Below are positions 11,526-22,690 of a stretch of 64,000 bases of DNA, piece by piece. The position numbers and the translations under genes are program-made. The notes below the pieces were generated by a model that had not been told where the DNA came from, searched no databases, and saw only the letters and a program-made list of their open reading frames with translations. The stretch's first letter is position 1. Every line of letters starts with the position of its first letter. The DNA is from Xiphydria camelus (Eukaryota; Arthropoda; Insecta; Hymenoptera; Xiphydriidae), in assembly GCA_963678675.1 (NCBI GenBank), contig OY783194.1, forward strand, positions 14,185,334 through 14,249,333, given 5' to 3'.

Positions 11526-11830
11526 AGGTGCATTTATACATTCGGCATTCGGCGAATGCCGAGCACGTGCTCGCTAATGTCAACGAGGCTTTAACCGACT
11601 GCTCGGCGAATGCCGAGTAGTGTAAACGGGTTGCTCGCTGTTTGCCGATGGCCAAATGTAGTGCTCGTCCGAATGTTCGCCGTTCCCATAACCAAAATGG
11701 GTGGTCAAACATTCGGCATTCGGCGAATACCGAGCGACTGCTCAGCGAATGCCGAATGTGTAAACGGGTTGCTCGCTGCTTGCCGATGGCCAAATGTAGT
11801 GCTCGTCGGAATGTTGGCCGTTCCCGTAGT
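11526..11830. mobile_element. Left end of an outer TIR element (right end 28225-28385), TSD TAA
   Basis: Starts AGGTGCATTTATACATTCGG after TAA (11523-11525). The same tip in inverse orientation ends at 28385 before TAA (28386-28388). The inner part holds a 138-base tandem duplication: tgtaaacgggttgctcgctg occurs at 11621 and 11759, each followed by gccgatggccaaatgtagtg. The tip and 3-bp target suit PIF/Harbinger. If the pair belongs together, the element spans 16.9 kb because of nested insertions. Confidence 0.55.
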
Positions 11831-11849
11831 TTATCGGTCTTCCGTGGCA

Positions 11850-13075
11850 CATCAAAGCAAACGAATAGTCGTAAACTCCTACTACTTCATTATAATCGCC
11901 AATCTGGAGTTAATCCCACCGTCGGCCACACTTACAAGGCAGGCGGTCTATATCCGCGACTCTAGGCTACTATGAAAGATTGTGTGTACGTTTGAAAAAT
12001 GCAGTGGCAAAATCTCCGAAAGTATTATATTTTTGAAATTGAATTGTATGCACTAGTGACATTCCATCGAAAATACAAACTTTTGAATCAGATTTTATTA
12101 TTTCTTGAAAAGTGTTGTTTCCACATGCATGTACTTTTTGAATTTCGATTACTAATGCTGATTTCGTACTTTTCCTGTAGAACCCCTTCGTGGGTCAAAG
12201 AGATATGTAGGGAAATCAAGTATTTCATGCGATAGGAACTGTCTCAGAACAAGTTCACGTTGTGATGCCACTATAAATGATTGTTGAAATGTAGCATTAT
12301 TGATTATGATTTTTACTTTTTTTATCTCTACTTGTAGATTGCTTTTCTTTGGCGGGTTTGTAATTAAAATTATAAATTGGTTTTCTTACTAGTGGATCAA
12401 AAACGTATTTCTTAGTCAAACCGTTCAGTTTGGTACTCTCTTATCATCGATTCTCCAGTTTTTTAAAATTCAGTAAACAGTTGACAGTGTTTTCATCTGC
12501 AAGAGCTTCGGTGTAAATATTGCGAAGACCGAGATCTACAACAACAGGACAAAATCAAATTGTGAATATTTTGTTCATCCTTCGCTATTCGTGCTCACTA
12601 TGAAAGGAAGAATCAATGTTGCCGGTAGCGTCACCTTCTATCTGAACGTATGGATATTGCGGAACGTTGCTCATTGCGACTCGTTAATTGCAACGACCGG
12701 TAATTAACATTTCCGGAAAAAATTGACGGGGCCGCAAGCTCATTAAAAGCCTACATTTACCGAAACATATCGCTCGTCATGTCATTGCAACCGATGGCGG
12801 AATGAACTCTAAATTTAATTAGTGCTTCACTTAGATCGCGATAATAAAGAACGGTAAAACCAATATAGACAACCGCTTAAGGTGCGACGGAATAATGCTA
12901 TTATACATATTGAAAAATGTACTTGTAATATTACCTACATCAATACGTATGGGAATAACGTTCAGCTATAACTAAAGAAGCAATATGTAAACGCTGTATC
13001 CGAAGTATTCGTTCAGGATGCTCTCTCGATTTGTGCAAATAACTCCAAAACTCGAGTGCATTTTAAGAACATTGA
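11850..13075. other. Unassigned interior of the outer TIR element
   Basis: No gene recognised. At about 12700-12830 lies a copy of a dispersed repeat (gtaattaacatttccgg ... gcgggg-type core, then tttaccgaaacatat) related to 26226-26340 and 42533-42650. Confidence 0.4.
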
Positions 13076-13691
13076 TAGCCCAGGGAAATAAGACTTCCTC
13101 TGCGGAATGAGAAACAGCAAGCTAAATTTTTGCAGAGACCTTCGTTTTGATGTTCTAATGAAGCACCAAAAAGTCTCATATGCTCACCCTTGTGCGTCTC
13201 GAGATATCGAGGGTCAAAGGTCATGAAAATCAGTTTTTTGCGAAGATCTCGCTTCCGGTTAGTCTGATGTCTTAAGAAGTTAAAAAAAATTTACGTAAAA
13301 CAGTATTCTCTACAAATTTGATTCTATACATTTTTTTGTACGATCAACTGTTTTCGAGATATAGCGTGAGGAAGCGGGAGCGTGCATTTTTTAATAGGTA
13401 ATACTGTATATACTGCGGAGCTATGACTATAAATGCATTTTTCTTAATAGTTATACTATAAAATTGAATTCCCATTATTGTTTCAGTTAAAAGTTTGTTT
13501 ATTTATAAAAGAAATTATAATAAATAATTAATAACAAAAAATTCATCCTTTTCCGCGCCACTTTTGAAGTAGAATGCAAGGCGTGTTTTTTTTAGACATG
13601 GTATCCCCGGTAGGCCTAATCCATGTTTTCGATATTAACAAAAGTTTCTGAACAGTAACCGATTCACGTCTTTCGCAATTGCCGGCGTGCT

Positions 13692-14323
13692 TTATGTTTC
13701 TTCTTCTTCGTTCTCGTCTTCTTCAGGTTCCTCAAGTAGTTCTACCAAAATATTGTCTTCATCATCACACACTTTCGCTGTATCTAATTGCAAAATCTCT
13801 TCAGGCTCATGGCCACTGAAGTCTTCAATGTCTTGCAATTTTGAGGAAGGGTTCAGGCATGCACAAACTGTGGAGCATGGTAGTCCTACTTTTCTACATC
13901 CACACTGCGCACCACATCCTGTTTTACAATTGCAGAAGATTGTGTTTAATATAATAGTTCGTCCGGGACAGGTGGCAGTAGTGTTGTTTTCGGCTCTAGC
14001 ATCGCGTTTTTTAAATCCCAACCCCATTCTTCGGGTTGTAGATTGTTTCCTAGCCAAATCTGTATTTGGTAGTAGACCCGGTAGATATACTGTAGAGCTA
14101 CTTCACTGGTAGGTGGAAGAGATGACAATTTAACTGGTCTATTAAGTCGTGTTGATTTGATGAAGTGGGTATACCTAAAGTTGTCAATGTTTACTTCTTC
14201 TTTTAGAGCACTATACATGGCTAATAGAAAACGCTTTCCGTTTTCAAATAATGTATCTGGCGGGCAGTTTTCTTCTTGAAATATTTGAACAGAGCGAGTC
14301 AAATTGGGGTGTTTCTGGAACAT
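13692..14323 (-). pseudogene. C-terminal CXC-domain segment of the long-TIR transposon protein
   Basis: Read from 14323 leftward: GKRFLLAMYSALKEE, then YTHFIKSTRLNRPVKLSSLPPTS, VYYQIQIWLGNN and EEWGW, then after a frameshift near 13950 the Cys-rich block CNCKTGCGAQCGCRKVGLPC, and a long acidic tail (EEPEEDENEEEET) ending at 13692. The Cys spacing resembles tesmin/TSO1 CXC motifs. The same order of motifs recurs at 48003-48670 and 54578-55070. It is a 3' fragment lying next to the left TIR of the 13076-28202 element. The 5' part of the gene is missing. Confidence 0.65.
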
Positions 14324-14423
14324 TTACCGCGTCCCGGTATCGATCAGTCTGAAACGACGGATCGTAAAGACTAATCGTACCGTATATGGGGCCCTTGAGA
14401 TTTACCGGGACGGTCACCTATTG

Positions 14424-14599
14424 TGTAGGGTGCGAGCCATGACGAGGCGGCGGGCCAATGCGACGCGCCCGTTGCTAAGGGATCAATCAAGAGTCCAAAA
14501 CGAAGACGTCGCTAGGAGAAGAATGCTGTTGATGCGTTGTTATGAAGAAGCCGCGAGGTGAATCGGTCGTGCTGTTTGTTAATAAACTGGAATCCCACA
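14424..14599 (+). repeat. 5' LTR of the gypsy element
   Basis: Runs from TGTAGGGTGCGAGCC to GGAATCCCACA and is the uninterrupted reference for the split 3' LTR. It contains the intact TTAA (within tgtttgttaataaactgg) where the piggyBac-like element entered the other copy, and AATAAA overlapping that site may serve as poly(A) signal. Confidence 0.9.
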
Positions 14600-14603
14600 A
14601 TTT

Positions 14604-14621
14604 TGGGGGCTCGTCCGACTT
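14604..14621 (+). promoter_or_regulatory. Primer-binding site, tRNA-Pro type
   Basis: TGGGGGCTCGTCCGACTT lies four bases after the LTR. Its start is complementary to a tRNA 3' end (..GGACGAGCCCCCA) of the proline type used by other retroelements. The tRNA identity is from memory. Confidence 0.65.
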
Positions 14622-14797
14622 TTAACACGCGAGACGTGACTAGAGTGTTAAAAGAAAGAAGTCAAAGAAAGTACGATGAATTTTAACTGACGAACGACGA
14701 ACGCTGATCGACATACAACGTAAGAGGAACGTTAAACGTTGAAAAGAAAACGACGAACGACGCGTGTAAACGCGTCTAATAAGTGAAGTAATGATCG

Positions 14798-16741
14798 ATG
14801 GATGAAGTCGATCTAAAATCGTTTACTGTGACGGAACTAAAGAATATTTTAAAACGAAAGGGTTTAAGCACAGCAGGGGTTAAAACCGACCTTATAAAAC
14901 GATTATTAAACGACGATCCGAGTGCGAAGTGGACGAAATTGACCGGTGAAAAAGACGCGGACATGAACGGGAAAAATAAAGATGGTGCTTCCGGTGGTGT
15001 TAACAATAGTGGCAATTTCGAGTTACCTCGTGATAGTGAAGAAATACGACGACGCAGAGAAGAGCTGGAACAACACTCGGAACATTCAGTTTCTGAGCGA
15101 GAGGTCGAAATTTACCGAAGAGAGAAAGAGTTAGCCGAGCGCGAGCTCGCCCTAGCACGACGCGAGATCGACATGCTACGTCTAGTCCGACGCACAGACG
15201 TACAAGACGCGACGATACACGCAGGAACTACGAATGACGTAAATAATAATCAGACGCGAAATTTTGGGAACGACGAAGTGCCGACGCAGTTATTAAAAGT
15301 CAACGTAACGGCGATAGCAGATTTATTAAGTAACTTCAACGGAAATGCTGAAACATTTGAGATATGGGAAAAACAAGTGAGATTCCTCAGAGATACGTAC
15401 ACCCTTAACGACAAACTCACGAAAATTCTGATTGGAACGAGGCTTAAAGGACGTGCACTAGAATGGTTCCATTCTAAACCCGAGTACATCGGAATGACGT
15501 CAGATGTGCTGCTCGACGGGCTACGGGACATGTTCTACTATCGGCCGAATAAAATAGTGATGAGGCGACGTTTCGAGGAGCGAATGTGGAAGAAGAATGA
15601 AACGTTTCACGACTACGTTCACGAGAAGACGATAATGGCAAATCGAATCACCATACCGGATGAGTACATTTTGGGGTACATAGTTGATGGCATCCCAGAT
15701 CAGAATCTACGCGATGTAGCAAGAATACACGGGTTTACGACGAGGGACCAGATACTACAAGCATTCGACGAGATATCACTGCAAGACAGGACATACTCAC
15801 CGACGGCAACGAGTTCGAAGAACGATGACACGGGTGATGCCGCGAAGCGTATGACCGACAAAGATGGTAGGAGCGTTACAGATCATAAGAGTGTACCGAG
15901 CGATAAGAATTATGTAACCGAGAAAAGAGATCGAAATCCGTCAAAGCGTTGCTTCAATTGCGGACTGAGGGATCACGTAAGTACGAATTGTCCATCAAAA
16001 GAAAAAGGCGTGAAATGTTTTGCTTGTAATAAGTATGGACACATAGCCTCTAAATGCACAAATAAAAACATAACGAAGAGTAGTTGCGCGATCGCTCAGC
16101 CACAAGGCCATAAACATCACAAAGACGTTCGGATTAACGACGTTGAAATGCAGGCGGTTATAGATAACGGTAGCGATATCACTATAATGCGTGAGAATGA
16201 GTATGTAAAGTTAGGATCTCCGCGAATTGAGATCGAAGTAACGCCGTTTCGGGGAGTAGGTACGGAGGAAAATGTAACGAATGGTGGATTCTATGGGAAT
16301 CTAACGGTTGACAATAATAGTTACGTAATTCCGATCCACGTCGTAGCAGACAAATTGACGCGATACAAATTGTTAATTGGTAACGATTTTCTCGACACGG
16401 TTGATGTAAATCTGAGACGCGGTAAGCCAACCATCGTTAAGCCGAACGACGAAGACGACGGTTTCGCAGAAATTTGCAAAATCGACGTAATTCACAAAGT
16501 AGACATTAACGCCGCGAATATAACGCGAGTACGCGACGACGACTATTACGAAACTGTACAGTCAATGATAGAAAGCTATAAACCGAACTCGACGCATGAT
16601 TCAGACATAAAAATGAGGATCATTCTTAAAGACGAAGAATCGATTTACTGCAGACCGAGACGATTAGCGATGGCCGAACGCGAAGAAGTAAACGCGAAAA
16701 TAGACGAATGGTTAGAAGACGGTACAGCCATCTGTATCTGA
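14798..16741 (+). CDS. Gypsy gag-protease polyprotein with N-terminal SAP-like motif
   Basis: A 647-codon frame starting at the first ATG after the leader. Residues 5-40 (DLKSFTVTELKNILKRKGLS, then AGVKTDLIKRLL) match the two-helix SAP pattern, known in DNA-binding nuclear proteins. A charged, probably coiled-coil stretch follows at about 85-130, then gag core. Two CCHC knuckles follow (CFNCGLRDHVSTNC from residue 385, then CFACNKYGHIASKC). The aspartic-protease motif reads VIDNGSDITIM near residue 456, with N in the usual T/S place. The frame ends at CICI-stop. Reverse-transcriptase coding (SDYASPVVLAKKKDGSN) begins in the next frame, so a frameshift lies near 16728. Confidence 0.85.
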   Translation: MDEVDLKSFTVTELKNILKRKGLSTAGVKTDLIKRLLNDDPSAKWTKLTGEKDADMNGKNKDGASGGVNNSGNFELPRDSEEIRRRREELEQHSEHSVSEREVEIYRREKELAERELALARREIDMLRLVRRTDVQDATIHAGTTNDVNNNQTRNFGNDEVPTQLLKVNVTAIADLLSNFNGNAETFEIWEKQVRFLRDTYTLNDKLTKILIGTRLKGRALEWFHSKPEYIGMTSDVLLDGLRDMFYYRPNKIVMRRRFEERMWKKNETFHDYVHEKTIMANRITIPDEYILGYIVDGIPDQNLRDVARIHGFTTRDQILQAFDEISLQDRTYSPTATSSKNDDTGDAAKRMTDKDGRSVTDHKSVPSDKNYVTEKRDRNPSKRCFNCGLRDHVSTNCPSKEKGVKCFACNKYGHIASKCTNKNITKSSCAIAQPQGHKHHKDVRINDVEMQAVIDNGSDITIMRENEYVKLGSPRIEIEVTPFRGVGTEENVTNGGFYGNLTVDNNSYVIPIHVVADKLTRYKLLIGNDFLDTVDVNLRRGKPTIVKPNDEDDGFAEICKIDVIHKVDINAANITRVRDDDYYETVQSMIESYKPNSTHDSDIKMRIILKDEESIYCRPRRLAMAEREEVNAKIDEWLEDGTAICI

Positions 16742-16802
16742 TTACGCGAGTCCAGTCGTACTGGCAAAAAAGAAAGACGGTTCTAATCGACTCTGTTGAT
16801 TA

Positions 16803-17403
16803 CACAGGTTTACAAAAAAAAAGTCCGGACTATTTGACCGGACCATGGTATTCCGATGTATTTTTGCGTCCTGAATCCAATCCCGAGGTCATCTGAGCCC
16901 CATCACGTCAGAAAAACGAGATTTCAAGGTCATTTAGAGGTTAAAATGACCATTTTTTGGAACTGGACCCGGGACAATTTCTCAAGCGACCTGTTGAGTT
17001 GGATGATAGCTGTTTAGGTCTTGAATACCTTCCAAACATTGGAATGGAGTCCTAAATCTCGACCGGGACTATCACAGAACCACCCCAGTGGATAAAATGT
17101 TGCCATGATCGTTGTATCTCGCGGATTACGCGATCTCCCTGTCAAGGCATCCAATTCCGGCGATCCGTTCACTGTGACATATTGACAGTGGACCCAGCAC
17201 TGACCCTAATGGCCTTAGAACCTTGGAGTCATGCTCTGGGTGCTGCTCAGGGCAGTCCCATTTCCTTATTTATTTATTTCGAAATCTCGTTTTTCTGACG
17301 TGATGGGGCTCAGATGACCTCGGGATCGGATTCAGGACGCAAAAATACCTCGGAATACCATGGTCCGGTCAAATAGTCCGGACTTTTTTTTTGTAAACCT
17401 GTG
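16803..17403. mobile_element. 601-bp TIR element inserted in reverse transcriptase, TSD TTA
   Basis: TIRs about 125 bp with two visible mismatches, tip CACAGGTTTACA. TTA lies at 16800-16802 and 17404-17406. The flanking gypsy coding shows the target: RLC-DY on the left and RLLNKK on the right. No transposase. The 3-bp TTA target points to PIF/Harbinger, though the tip is not the common GGG form. Confidence 0.85.
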
Positions 17404-17407
17404 TTAT

Positions 17408-18613
17408 CGATTACTTAATAAAAAAATTATCAAAGATCGATATCCTCTCCCGCTGATCAAGGATCAGTTAGACGCGTTGCAAGATGCGAGGGTATTTAGT
17501 ACACTAGACCTAAAGAACGGATTCTTTCACGTAAGAGTGGATGAACAAAGTCAAAAATACACAGCGTTCATAGTCCCCGATGGACATTATGAGTTTCTCA
17601 GGGTGCCGTTCGGACTCTGTAACTCACCCGCCGTTTTTCAGAAGTTTGTAAATGCCGTGTTTAAAGACCTTATGCGTAACAGAGATGTGTTAGTCTACAT
17701 GGATGACTTGATAGTGCCGTCGATTGACTACTAAACCGGAATAGAAAGACTTGCGAAAGTATTGAAAGTAGCCAGCGAGAATGGCCTGATTATAAATTGG
17801 AAAAAGTGCAATATTTTGCAAACGAGTGTTGAATATTTAGGTTATATTATCGAAAATGGTAGTATTCGTCCATCCGAGCGAAAGACAGAAGCCGTAAGGA
17901 AATTCTCGACGCCTACGTGCGTTCGACAGGTTCAATCGTTTTTGGGATTAACGGGGTATTTCAGAAAATTCATGCCGGGGTACTCTGTAATCGCGCGACC
18001 ATTAACGAATCTTTTGAGAACCGCAATTCCATTAAAGTTCGAGGAAAAAGAAAAAGAAGCTTTCGAGAGATTGAAACTAATGCTCATCGACAACCCCGTA
18101 TTGAAACTGTATGAGATCGGTTCGGAAACTGAGTTGCATACAGATGCATCAATGCATGGTTACGGTGCGATTTTGTCGCAACATAACAGCGAAGATGGTG
18201 CAATGTATCTGATATATTACGCGAGTGGTAAGACCACGCCCTCCGAAGAGAAATACCCGAGTTATGAACTTGAGGTACTTGCGATCGTCAAAGCGTTGAA
18301 ACGATTCCGAGTTTATTTGTTAAGGATAGATTTTAAGATCGTTACCGATTGTCGCGCGTTCACCCAAACAATGTCAAAGAGAGATCTGTGTGTGCGTGTA
18401 GAGAGATGGGTACTGTTGCTCGAAGAATTTCACTATGAAATCGAACATTGTCCAGGGAAGAGTATGTCCCACGTAGATGCATTGAGCAGAAACCCTCTGC
18501 CTTCATGTTTACTCATTGACGAAGGACACGACGGATTAACGGCAAGACTCAAAAAAGCACAGCAAGACGATATCGACGAGGACGAAGACATCCGAGGGCG
18601 TATGTCATTGTAG
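17408..18613 (+). pseudogene. Gypsy reverse transcriptase and RNase H, interrupted
   Basis: Continues the polyprotein after the inserted element: RLLNKKIIKDRYPLPLIKDQ, STLDLKNGFFHVRVDE, FGLCNSPAVFQ and the catalytic VYMDDLIV. A single in-frame TAA (17732-17734) follows. The frame then continues through the connection domain (VEYLGYIIENG, SFLGLTGYFRKF) to RNase H (TDASMHGYGAIL, YELEVLAIVKALKRFR, DALSR), ending with a stop at 18611-18613, eleven bases before the 3' LTR. No integrase HHCC or DDE region is present. About 10 codons around the insertion are altered (LC-VDY lost two bases). Confidence 0.9.
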
Positions 18614-18783
18614 GATGGCCGAGTTGTAGGGTGCGAGCCATGACGAGGCGGCGGGCCAATGCGACGCGCCCGTTGCTAAGGGATCAATCAAGAGTCCAAA
18701 ACGAAGACGTCGCTAGGAGAAGAATGCTGTTGATGCGTTGTTATGAAGAAGCCGCGAGGTGAATCGGTCGTGCTGTTTGTTAA

Positions 18784-20928
18784 CACGTTCGCTGCCGCGT
18801 GTATCATTTAGGATACACCCGATAGTGCTTTCCACAGGCCGCGTGTATCCTAAATGATACACGGACTATTTTTCAGTCTAAGAAGCGGTGTATTTATTTT
18901 AACACACCGCCCGTAAGAAATACATTACGTTGGGGTTTCTGCGGCCTGGCACTATAGAAAGGAACTTAAAGTTTTGGCCTGGGATGTTGTTATGAGGACC
19001 AATAATAAAATACATAAAGACATTGAAGAAATGCATTCCCCTCACGCACTGACGGAATTTCTGTGTCGCTTGCAAATTTTCATACCGTCGCTAAAAAAGT
19101 TTCACTTCAAAAAGAACTGGTAAAATAATGGTGTATCATAACTAATACACTCGGCCTGGAGTAACAAAATTCTTATTGTTCGGCGAGTGTATCATTTATG
19201 ATACACCAAAAAAATAAACAAAAACCACAAAATACCAAAAACTATTATATGGGTGATTCTACAAAAGTTGGGTAACTTTAAGGGGTATTTTGTTTATTAC
19301 AGTTTTTAAGTTAAATAGCTACGTCTTTCGGTATTTTAGATAGGTAATCTAATTAATATACTAACCTAGATCGGGCCAGTCACTTTTTGTAGTAGTTTTT
19401 AAGATATTTCCATTTTTTTAAATTTGACTACCAGGGGACTGACGAGGATAACAGAGTACTGATTAAATACCCAATTTTATAAGAAGTACATAAGATTTAT
19501 TGTCATTTTAAGCATTTTTTGTATCAAATTTCTTAAAATCTAATAATGGCACATATCTTAAGATTCAAATCACATGAGTAACTTAAGATTATCGTTAACA
19601 ATATAATAATTTAAGGATGCCTCAGTCTTTAAAACAGTCTTGACATTTTTAATACTTCATTTTCTTACACTCTTGATTTTTGTCATTACTCACTAGTAGA
19701 TGATTAGTATTAGTTCACTAGTAAACAATTTTTAAAAATTTAAAACAAAAACTAAGATATTTTTTTATTTACTACTTATCAATTACTCTCTTCTTTTTTT
19801 TAAATACCTTTGTTTTTCTTTATATTCAGCAAATTTAACAGGGTCACTTAATTCTGGCCAGACGAGCCTTTTTGGCTTCTCTTTTTTTTCAACACATCTT
19901 CCCGAGATAATTTTTCTTTTTTTTTTAGGTGGCGGCATGATGTATTAGTCTGAAATTAATAATACTAATGCTTACAAACAGTAACATTTGAAATAAAAAA
20001 GATTTTAAGTAAAAACCATCAGTACCCTGGAAACTCGTTACTCCTCTGGCGCAATTACCAGACATGGGACTGACGCCAAAGTACTGATGAAATAGATATA
20101 CGTTTGAGGTTATAACTAAAACTGATATTTCTATCGATATTTTCAATTAGTGGGATGCTACATTTTAATAAATCATAATCAACTACGTATAAATTAAAAC
20201 AAAATATAGGTATTTAAGAAAATAGAAACTCGCCACAGTACTGACATTTTGATTGGATCGGCACATGTACACACGCTTACCTCGCTTTTAGCACTATCGT
20301 CGTAATGGCTGCCGTACAAGTGGCGCTATCTACAGCTCACTGAAGTATCATCATTAAAAATCGTATAGGATTCAACCGTGAGTTGGCGATATTTTACGGG
20401 AATTTTAAATTTGAATATCGCACCACGGACTGACGAATGGAACTTATGACAAAGTTTCCTAATTTAAAAAAAATAATGATCTGAGGATGTTATGGCGAAA
20501 GTTGCATTATCCATTATCAAATATATTATGAATTGTAGTGAAATAATAACATTTACAAAAAAGTGGTTATATAGTAGTATACAGATACTTGATTGCGTGT
20601 TTTTGGGATTGTGACACGCTAAAGAACTGACGTTTTGAGGATTTATTGTTTTATTTCACAAATTTGCTTCAAGAGGAAATAATAGAAATTGGGTGAACAA
20701 ATAAAGGGGTTTTTACTCTTTTATAATACATTAAAATATGTACAAAATGTTTTAAAATGTCGTATCAACTGACTGATGACATCGAGTTACCCACTTTTTG
20801 TAGAATCACCCATATAAGGTGTTTAGCCATACCAAATATGGGAAATGCTTGCAAAATATATCTTATTGGTGAAAATTATTTTGGCCTGTGAGGTCAGATT
20901 TCCAAATTTTTACTCGGTAGCGAACGTG
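18784..20928. mobile_element. piggyBac-like non-autonomous element, TSD TTAA
   Basis: TIR CACGTTCGCTGCCGCG at the left and CGGTAGCGAACGTG at the right, flanked by TTAA. The empty site is visible in the 5' LTR. The same tip starts the MITEs at 47199-47354 and 57512-57673. The left subterminal region holds repeated hairpins built on GTGTATCATTTAGGATACAC (18798-18865, again about 19131-19206). Residual frame LTEFLCRLQIFIPSLKKFHF at 19046-19105 could be transposase debris. Another element (19250-20812) sits inside. Confidence 0.85.
19250..20812. mobile_element. TIR element inside the piggyBac-like element, TSD TATA or TA
   Basis: TIR TGGGTGATTCTACAAAA at the left and its inverse at the right, with TATA at 19246-19249 and 20813-20816. 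AT-rich, no transposase. ACTGACG or ACTGAC recurs at least six times across it (near 19438, 20068, 20238, 20425, 20627, 20769). Confidence 0.75.
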
Positions 20929-20953
20929 TTAATAAACTGGAATCCCACAATTG

Positions 20954-22182
20954 TATTAGTCATTTCTCCCTTTTACAAACTGATTTAGTATTCGATGGAT
21001 AGCGGTATCGATTCCAATAGGTATTGCGGGAGACGCCTTACTTTGATCCATCCGGTAATCAAGAGACACGGTAGTGTCTCGCGGCATGTTCATTCAAGTC
21101 GTCAGAACGACGCCGCCAGCGCTGTCGCCGCGAGCACCCGTGTATCTTTACAGGCAAAATGTCTGCCCCCTTCACCCCTCAATTTTAACATCGAATTTTC
21201 TCAGTAAATATACGGTTATAACCAAAACTATGCTTAGTTACGCCATATAAATCGACTATTCTCTATCGATAGAGACCAGAGTAAATGTTGTAAGTTACAT
21301 ATTAACAGAGATTTTTCCTTAGCAACGCGAAGCCACGCCCCTCGCGCCTCAAAAGTCGAGAATCCGATTTCTCGGGCGATATATATATGTCAAAATCTCA
21401 CAAAAATTCCGCCTGTCTTCGGCGATATTCGGCCATGGTCGGAAATGTGTACACAGATGCGGCCACACGCATACGCCATCAAATGTATGTGAGAGTGTGT
21501 GAGAGAATATATTCCTTGAATGTTTAGTTGTTTTTCAAAATTAATAAAATATTTCCATTCGCGAAACGATTTCCCTCGCATTTTTTCGATCCTCGGACGC
21601 GCTTGTTAATAGAAAGTAAACATTCAGTGTAATCGGAGTAGTGAATCTCAATAGTGGTGAATGCGATAGCTTGATAAATAATCGTTTGGATTTTTTTCAT
21701 ATCGAGATAGTGAACGGATGCAGTGGTATTTTTCTCTAGTTGCCTGTGCATCAAGAAAGGAGCAGGAAAGGAGACGGTTTCAGAAGAATTACCATCAGAT
21801 AAGTTTAATTGCCATCTGACAGCTTTAACCTCACTTTCACAATGGAAGGACAATATCTTTGTGTTCGTTCTATTTTTTGTTTTCAGGGTCATGCGATGAC
21901 GGGAAAAATCGAAGGTTTTTCTTCTCACAATCAGTCATCAATACAAGCCGTAGCAGAATAGATGAAATGGAATTGGATCACAATAATCAAGTAATTACTT
22001 TATCACTATTTTTCTCTATCGATATATTTCCTCTTTCGTATTATCACAAGTTCCAATTTACACACCGACCTGTCAAACCTGAAGTGTACACGTACCTCAC
22101 TTCTGTTTCATCTCTTCTTCGTCTCCGGTGTAACGACGGTCAATGAGGAATTACTGATACCGATTAGGCAGATAAGTGCTGA
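20954..22182. other. Interior of the long-TIR element: dispersed repeats, no gene
   Basis: 21126-21297 is copy 2 of the 5058-5224 repeat. 21880-22145 is a third, diverged copy of the arm of the palindrome at 22875-23969 (shared: acaccgacctgtcaaacctg-like, ctcacttctgtttcatctct, tcttcgtctccggtgtaacg). The rest holds only short open frames without motifs. Confidence 0.5.
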
Positions 22183-22690
22183 ATAACGTAGTATAATACG
22201 AAAGAGGAAATATATCATTTTTAATCATTCTGTCATTATTAGAATAGAATTGATTAACTCAGATATTGTTTTTTAATTTCTACGCACGAGTAAGTTCGGT
22301 ATATTTTAAATAGTGAAATGAGCTGCATATGATTATGAAATTTACAATTTGTTACAGATCGTTTGCGAACCCGAGGAGGTTTCTTTCCAACGAGGGATCA
22401 TCCGCCTGTTGTTCCAACAAGAACCAGTTGCATTCATTGCATTTGACAGGTCGGTATATAAATTGGTAGTATAATACGAAAGAGAGGAAATATATCATTT
22501 TTCTTAATTCTGTCATTATTAGAATTGGTTAACTTAGATTAATATAATCTTAGTTTCTACGTTTAGTTAGTTCAGTATATTTTAAATTATTTGTGTTATT
22601 TACATTTGTTACAGATCGTATGCGAACCCGAGGGGGTTTCTTTCGAACGAGGGATCATGCCCTCGCATGCATGTTCCAAGAACCTGCTGC
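22183..22690. repeat. Two direct copies of a 210-260-bp unit
   Basis: Unit 1 (22183-22440) and unit 2 (22467-22690) both run from gtagtataatacgaaagag through ctgtcattattagaat and a splice-acceptor-like ttgttacag to gatcgt-tgcgaacccgagg, cgagggatcat and tgttcca. Each also begins with a stretch found in the neighbouring palindrome arms, so they are fragments of the same repeat. Confidence 0.65.

Larger units (their letters stand above)
14424..20949 (+). mobile_element. Ty3/gypsy-type LTR retrotransposon, integrase missing, TSD ATTG
   Basis: Two 176-bp LTRs (TGTAGGG ... CCCACA) that I find identical, flanked by ATTG at 14420-14423 and 20950-20953. The order is primer-binding site, gag-protease, reverse transcriptase, RNase H, then the 3' LTR with no integrase. 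A TIR element (16803-17403) interrupts the reverse transcriptase. A piggyBac-like element (18784-20928) splits the 3' LTR. With the insertions removed it is about 3.8 kb. The lost integrase, a frameshift and a nonsense codon make it non-autonomous. Confidence 0.9.
18625..20949 (+). repeat. 3' LTR of the gypsy element, split by a piggyBac-like insertion
   Basis: LTR bases run 18625-18783 and resume at 20933-20949, with TTAA duplicated at 18780-18783 and 20929-20932. Apart from the insertion I find no difference from the 5' LTR. Confidence 0.9.

Noticed and set aside
14324..14419. Separate small MITE between the CXC fragment and the gypsy LTR
   Set aside because: cgtcccggtatcg and accgggacggt form an inverted pair, but too short and without a target duplication to call an element.
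13946..14561. Plus-strand frames opposite the CXC fragment
   Set aside because: Shadows of the minus-strand coding; the motifs are only on the minus strand.
17360..17407. N-terminal extension of the reverse transcriptase frame before 17408
   Set aside because: Those codons come from the inserted TIR element ending at 17403.
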